Origin: Allokutzneria sp. NRRL B-24872
GTDB lineage: Bacteria; Actinomycetota; Actinomycetes; Mycobacteriales; Pseudonocardiaceae
DNA: 40,558 nt
Direction of reading: 5' to 3'
NCBI RefSeq assembly: GCF_002155965.1
Contig: NZ_MUMH01000057.1
Coordinates: 1-40,558, forward strand
The position numbers were made by a program, and so were the translations under genes. Positions 37,298-40,558 of this stretch are shown here, in pieces. Every line of letters starts with the position of its first letter. Position 1 is the first letter of the stretch. The notes under the pieces are model-generated. The model saw only the letters and a program-made list of their open reading frames with translations. It was not told where the DNA came from and searched no databases.

Positions 37298-40200
37298 TCA
37301 GGGCAGGGACAGGTCGTTGTCGAACATCTGGAACAGCTCGTCGTCGCTGGCACCGTCGAGATCCCCGGTCGCCGGGTTCTCCGACAGCGCCGCCAGCAAG
37401 GCGCGCAGCCGCGCGGCGAGCCGGTCCTTCTCATCCGGGGTCAGGTCGGGGAGCCGCGCCTCCAGCTCCGCGAGCCCAGATGTGTCCACAGTGGACATAT
37501 GGGAGCGGAGGAAGTCCGCGACCCGTTGCGGGGTCGGGTGGTCGAAGACCAGCATCGCGGGCAGGGTCAGCCCGGCCGCCGCGCCGAGCCGATTCCGCAG
37601 CTCCACCGCGCTCAGCGAGTCGAAGCCCAGCTCCTTGAACGGCCGCTGCGCCCGGACGGCGTCTGCGCTGGAGTGCCCGAGCACCGCCGCCGCGTGCTCG
37701 CGAACCGTCTCCAGCAGCACCCGGTCCCGCTCAGCCGAATCCAGCCCGGCCAACCGCCGCGCGAGCGATTCGACCGCAACCTCCACAGTGGACTGCGGAA
37801 CGAGCCCGTGCAGCACTGCGGGCACGTCCGAACGAGAGCGCAACGCGGCGAGGTCGAACCGCACCGGCACCACGACCGCGCCGTCCGTGGCCATGGCCGC
37901 GTCGAAGACCTCCAACGGCGACTCCAACGCCACCAGGCCGGTCCGCGCCGCGTCGACGCCGGCCCCCATGCCTTCCGCCCACAAACCCCAGGCCAGCGAC
38001 TTGGTCGGCTTGCCAGCGGCGGCCCTGCGCTCGGCGAAGGCGTCGAGGAACGCGTTGGCCGCCGAGTACGCGGCCTGCCCGGCACCGCCGAGCACACCGG
38101 CCGCCGAGGAGAACAGCACCAGCTCGACGTTGTCGCCGCACACCTCGTCGAGAGCCAACGCGCCCTCCACCTTGGGCCGCAGCACTGCCGCCAGCCGCTC
38201 CGGCGTCAGCCCGCTCAACACGCCGTCGTCGAGCACTCCCGCCGCGTGCACAACAGTGCTGACCTCGTGCTGCGCAAGCACTTCGCGGAGCGCTTCGCGG
38301 TCGGTCACGTCGCATGCCACAGCCGTGACGGCGGCGTCCAAGTCCACTGTGGAGCCGCTGCGGCTGACCAGCACGAGCCGTCGCACGCCGTGCGCGGTGA
38401 CAAGGTGTGCGGCGATCCGCTTGGCCAGCGCCCCCGACCCGCCGGTGATCATGACCGTCCCGTCCCACGTCCGCGACCGCGAACCGGGCTTCACGGGCAC
38501 CAGGCGTGGCACGCTGACCACCCCACCGCGCACCGTGAACTGCGGTTCTCCGTGCCCGAGCGCTGTCGGCAACATCGCGACATCGTCCACGTCAGCGAGC
38601 ACGAACCGGCCCGGGTGCTCAGCCTGCGCCGAGCGCACAAGGCCCCACACCGCTCCGTTCGAGCTGACCACGACGAGCTTCGCCGGACGATCCCAACCCT
38701 GGATCAGCTCAAGGGCCGCAGTCACATCGTCGACTTCGGCGTGGACGAACTCCCTGTCAGGCGCGGGCGAGCCGGTCAACGGCTGCCACTCCAGCCGATA
38801 CAGCGGCGCGGCGAGCCCGGCGGTGTCCAACGGCCGCAACGTCAGCGAGTCGGCCGAGAACACCGGCTGCCCGCTGGCATCCGTCGCGGAGATCGAGAAC
38901 GCGTCCTCGCCGACCTTGGTCACCCGAACCCGCAGCTCACGCGCTCCGGAGGCATGCAACTGCACGCCCTCCCACGCGAACGGCACCCCGTCAGCACCGG
39001 CGAGGGAGATCACGTGCAACGCGGCGTCGAGCAGCGCGGGGTGCACGCCGAATCCTTGAACCGCGAGCCCTTCCGGCAGCTCGACCTCGGCGAAGAACGA
39101 GTCCCCGCGCTGTTCGGCCGCGCGCACGCCTTGGAAGGCCGGGCCGTAGGCGATCCCAGCGTTCGAGGCGTACCAGTCCGGGCGCGGAGTCAGCCTCGAC
39201 GGCCAATCACCCGCGAAGTCCGCGGAGGACTGTCCACTCAGGACAGCAGTGGCGTTCCTGACCCACTCCCGCTCCACCCGCGAGTGCACCGTCACGGCGT
39301 CCCCGTCGACCCGAACCTGGATCTCGGCGGGCAACACCACCGGCGCGGTCAGCGTGAGTTCAGCGATCCGAGGCAGGCCGACTCGTGCTCCCGCGTGCGC
39401 GACGAGGTCGACCAGCGCGGTTCCCGGCAGCAGCACCGTGTCCAGCACGCTGTGATCGGCCAACCACCCGGTCGCAGGCAGCTTCGCCGTCCACACGAGA
39501 CCGCCGTTCTCCGGCAGCTCGACCTCGGCGCCGAGCAACGGGTGAGCGGCCCGCTCCAGACCGGCCGAGGACAGGTCAGCGCTCGCGGTGGAGCCCTCCA
39601 GCCAGTAACGGCGGCGTTGGAACGGATACGTCGGCAGGTCGATCCGGCGGGCGCCGTCGAAGAACTGCTCCCACCGCACGGAGAACCCGCGCACGTGCAC
39701 TCCGGCCAGCCCGGCGAGAAACGCCTGGTGCTCGTCCTTGCTCTTGCGCAGCAACGGGATGAAGACCGCGTCAACGCAGTCTTGGCCCATCGCGGAGAGC
39801 ACGCCGTCCGGCCCCAGCTCGACGAACGTGCGCGCTCCGGCCGAGCGCACCGCGTCCAGGAAACGCACCGGCTGACGAACGTGGCGCACCCAGTAGTCGG
39901 CGGTGGTGATCTCCGCACCGGACACCACGGGAATCGTCGGCGGCGAGTAGGTGATGCGCTCGGCCACGGCGCGGAAGGACTCCAGCATCGGGTCCATCAG
40001 CGGTGAGTGGAACGCGTGGCTGACCGTGAGCTGCTTCGTCTTGTGCCCGCGCTCGGCCAGCTCCGCCGCGATCGCCGCGACCGCGGCGGCGTTCCCGGAG
40101 ATCACCGTGGATTCCGGGCCGTTGATCGCCGCGATCGACACGGCGTCGCCGAGCAGCGGCAACACCTCGTCCTCGGAGGCGCGCACCGACACCATCGCGC

Positions 40201-40558
40201 CGCGCTCGGGCAGCTCCTGCATCAACCGTCCCCTGGCCGCGACCAGCGCGCACGCGTCGGCCAGGGAGAACACCCCGGCGACGTGCGCGGCGGCCAGCTC
40301 GCCGACGGAGTGCCCGAGCACCACCTCCGGGCGCACGCCGAACGAGGTGATCAGCTTGAACAGGGCCACTTCCAGGGCGAACAGCGCGGGCTGCGCGTAG
40401 CCGGTCTCATCGAGGGCGCTGCTCTCCAGCACCTCGCGCAGCGGCCGGTCGAGGTGCCGGTCCAGCTCCGTGATCACCTCGTCATAGGCTGCGGCGAACA
40501 CCGGGTGGTGGGCGGCCAGGTCGAGCCCCATCCGCGCGCGCTGGCTGCCCTGCCCGGT
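37298..40558 (-). CDS. Type I polyketide synthase, C-terminal part: AT-DH-KR-ACP (PKS1, 5' end outside window)
   Basis: 1086 residues are visible, beginning at the GQGSQR motif that opens an AT domain; KS and any earlier modules lie beyond the right edge. AT: GHSVGE (visible residue about 82) and HAFHS (about 183), malonyl-CoA signature. [13 protein letters not shown] (about 370), where the family's HxxxGxxxxP Gly is Asp, with YGPAFQGV and [10 protein letters not shown] intact. [13 protein letters not shown] (about 706), LDDGVLS, so B-type, and AAYSAANAF with the catalytic Tyr. ACP: Ser about 980 in LGFDSL. C-terminal docking region ends [16 protein letters not shown]. The module should add an unbranched two-carbon unit and leave a double bond, as module 3 of the tylactone synthase does. 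Stop codon lies 22 bases before the PKS2 start. Confidence 0.93.
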   Translation of the reverse strand, partial: TGQGSQRARMGLDLAAHHPVFAAAYDEVITELDRHLDRPLREVLESSALDETGYAQPALFALEVALFKLITSFGVRPEVVLGHSVGELAAAHVAGVFSLADACALVAARGRLMQELPERGAMVSVRASEDEVLPLLGDAVSIAAINGPESTVISGNAAAVAAIAAELAERGHKTKQLTVSHAFHSPLMDPMLESFRAVAERITYSPPTIPVVSGAEITTADYWVRHVRQPVRFLDAVRSAGARTFVELGPDGVLSAMGQDCVDAVFIPLLRKSKDEHQAFLAGLAGVHVRGFSVRWEQFFDGARRIDLPTYPFQRRRYWLEGSTASADLSSAGLERAAHPLLGAEVELPENGGLVWTAKLPATGWLADHSVLDTVLLPGTALVDLVAHAGARVGLPRIAELTLTAPVVLPAEIQVRVDGDAVTVHSRVEREWVRNATAVLSGQSSADFAGDWPSRLTPRPDWYASNAGIAYGPAFQGVRAAEQRGDSFFAEVELPEGLAVQGFGVHPALLDAALHVISLAGADGVPFAWEGVQLHASGARELRVRVTKVGEDAFSISATDASGQPVFSADSLTLRPLDTAGLAAPLYRLEWQPLTGSPAPDREFVHAEVDDVTAALELIQGWDRPAKLVVVSSNGAVWGLVRSAQAEHPGRFVLADVDDVAMLPTALGHGEPQFTVRGGVVSVPRLVPVKPGSRSRTWDGTVMITGGSGALAKRIAAHLVTAHGVRRLVLVSRSGSTVDLDAAVTAVACDVTDREALREVLAQHEVSTVVHAAGVLDDGVLSGLTPERLAAVLRPKVEGALALDEVCGDNVELVLFSSAAGVLGGAGQAAYSAANAFLDAFAERRAAAGKPTKSLAWGLWAEGMGAGVDAARTGLVALESPLEVFDAAMATDGAVVVPVRFDLAALRSRSDVPAVLHGLVPQSTVEVAVESLARRLAGLDSAERDRVLLETVREHAAAVLGHSSADAVRAQRPFKELGFDSLSAVELRNRLGAAAGLTLPAMLVFDHPTPQRVADFLRSHMSTVDTSGLAELEARLPDLTPDEKDRLAARLRALLAALSENPATGDLDGASDDELFQMFDNDLSLP

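Noticed and set aside
37276-37434. N-terminal extension of PKS2 up to 37434
   Set aside because: It overlaps the end of PKS1 out of frame and precedes a GTG with an SD that starts a standard docking helix.
2488-37496. GTCCANNNTGGAC copies as DnaA boxes or a replication origin
   Set aside because: They are spread over 35 kb within genes rather than clustered in an intergenic region next to dnaA/dnaN, and most lack the leading TT of the DnaA box.
17673-40558. 14-membered pikromycin/narbonolide-type cluster
   Set aside because: Gene order fits, but the last module has a working KR and a malonyl AT, and the reducing module has an ethylmalonyl-type AT. These fit tylactone modules 3-7 much better.
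1-40558. tRNA, rRNA, CRISPR arrays, insertion sequences or prophage genes
   Set aside because: I looked for transposase motifs, regular direct repeats and tRNA-like cloverleafs and saw none; repeated stretches in the PKS are homologous domains.

Overview
The window comes from a high-GC actinobacterium (roughly 70% G+C, GTG/TTG starts, a DUF222/HNH-type gene at the left edge). Gene content and style suggest the Pseudonocardiales (Saccharothrix, Lentzea, Amycolatopsis and relatives), but the genus is a guess. The right-hand 27 kb is part of a macrolide biosynthetic gene cluster. The left-hand 13 kb holds primary metabolism and small accessory genes.

Left part. A truncated DUF222 gene (1-264, minus) is followed by a glyoxalase-fold (VOC) gene (586-1317, plus). 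Next comes a tightly coupled minus-strand operon for valine/isobutyrate catabolism: mmsA, isobutyryl-CoA dehydrogenase, 3-hydroxyisobutyryl-CoA hydrolase, and one continuous frame fusing 3-hydroxyisobutyrate dehydrogenase to enoyl-CoA hydratase. This pathway ends in propionyl-CoA, the precursor of methylmalonyl-CoA. Then come a secreted PEBP-like protein, a secreted serine hydrolase, an HSL-type esterase divergent from a PucR-type regulator, a secreted S1 protease, and an ECF41 sigma factor with its usual NAD(P)-binding partner gene. A plausible ECF41 promoter lies between the last two.

Macrolide part. A CYP113-type P450 (plus) converges on a minus-strand series across a strong hairpin terminator. 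Transcription of that series runs from the right edge leftward: PKS1 (only AT-DH-KR-ACP visible), PKS2 (two modules), PKS3 (one module), PKS4 (one module plus thioesterase), TylM3/DesVIII-like auxiliary protein, TylM2/DesVII-like aminosugar glycosyltransferase, and TylM1/DesVI-like N,N-dimethyltransferase. Gene spacings range from a 4-base overlap to about 22 bases.

Reading AT signatures and reductive domains in order gives malonyl + DH/KR; methylmalonyl + dead KR; ethylmalonyl + DH/ER/KR; methylmalonyl + KR; malonyl + KR + TE. This is the pattern of modules 3-7 of the tylactone (16-membered) assembly line, not the 14-membered pikromycin or erythromycin type that the gene order first suggests. 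The ethyl branch from the ethylmalonyl module would be the natural substrate of the CYP113 P450, as with TylI/RosC. The aminosugar would go onto the C5 hydroxyl made by the fourth visible module. Loading and first modules, most sugar genes, resistance and pathway regulators lie outside the window. The most unexpected DNA-level signal is a dispersed palindrome, GTCCANNNTGGAC, with ten exact copies inside unrelated genes.
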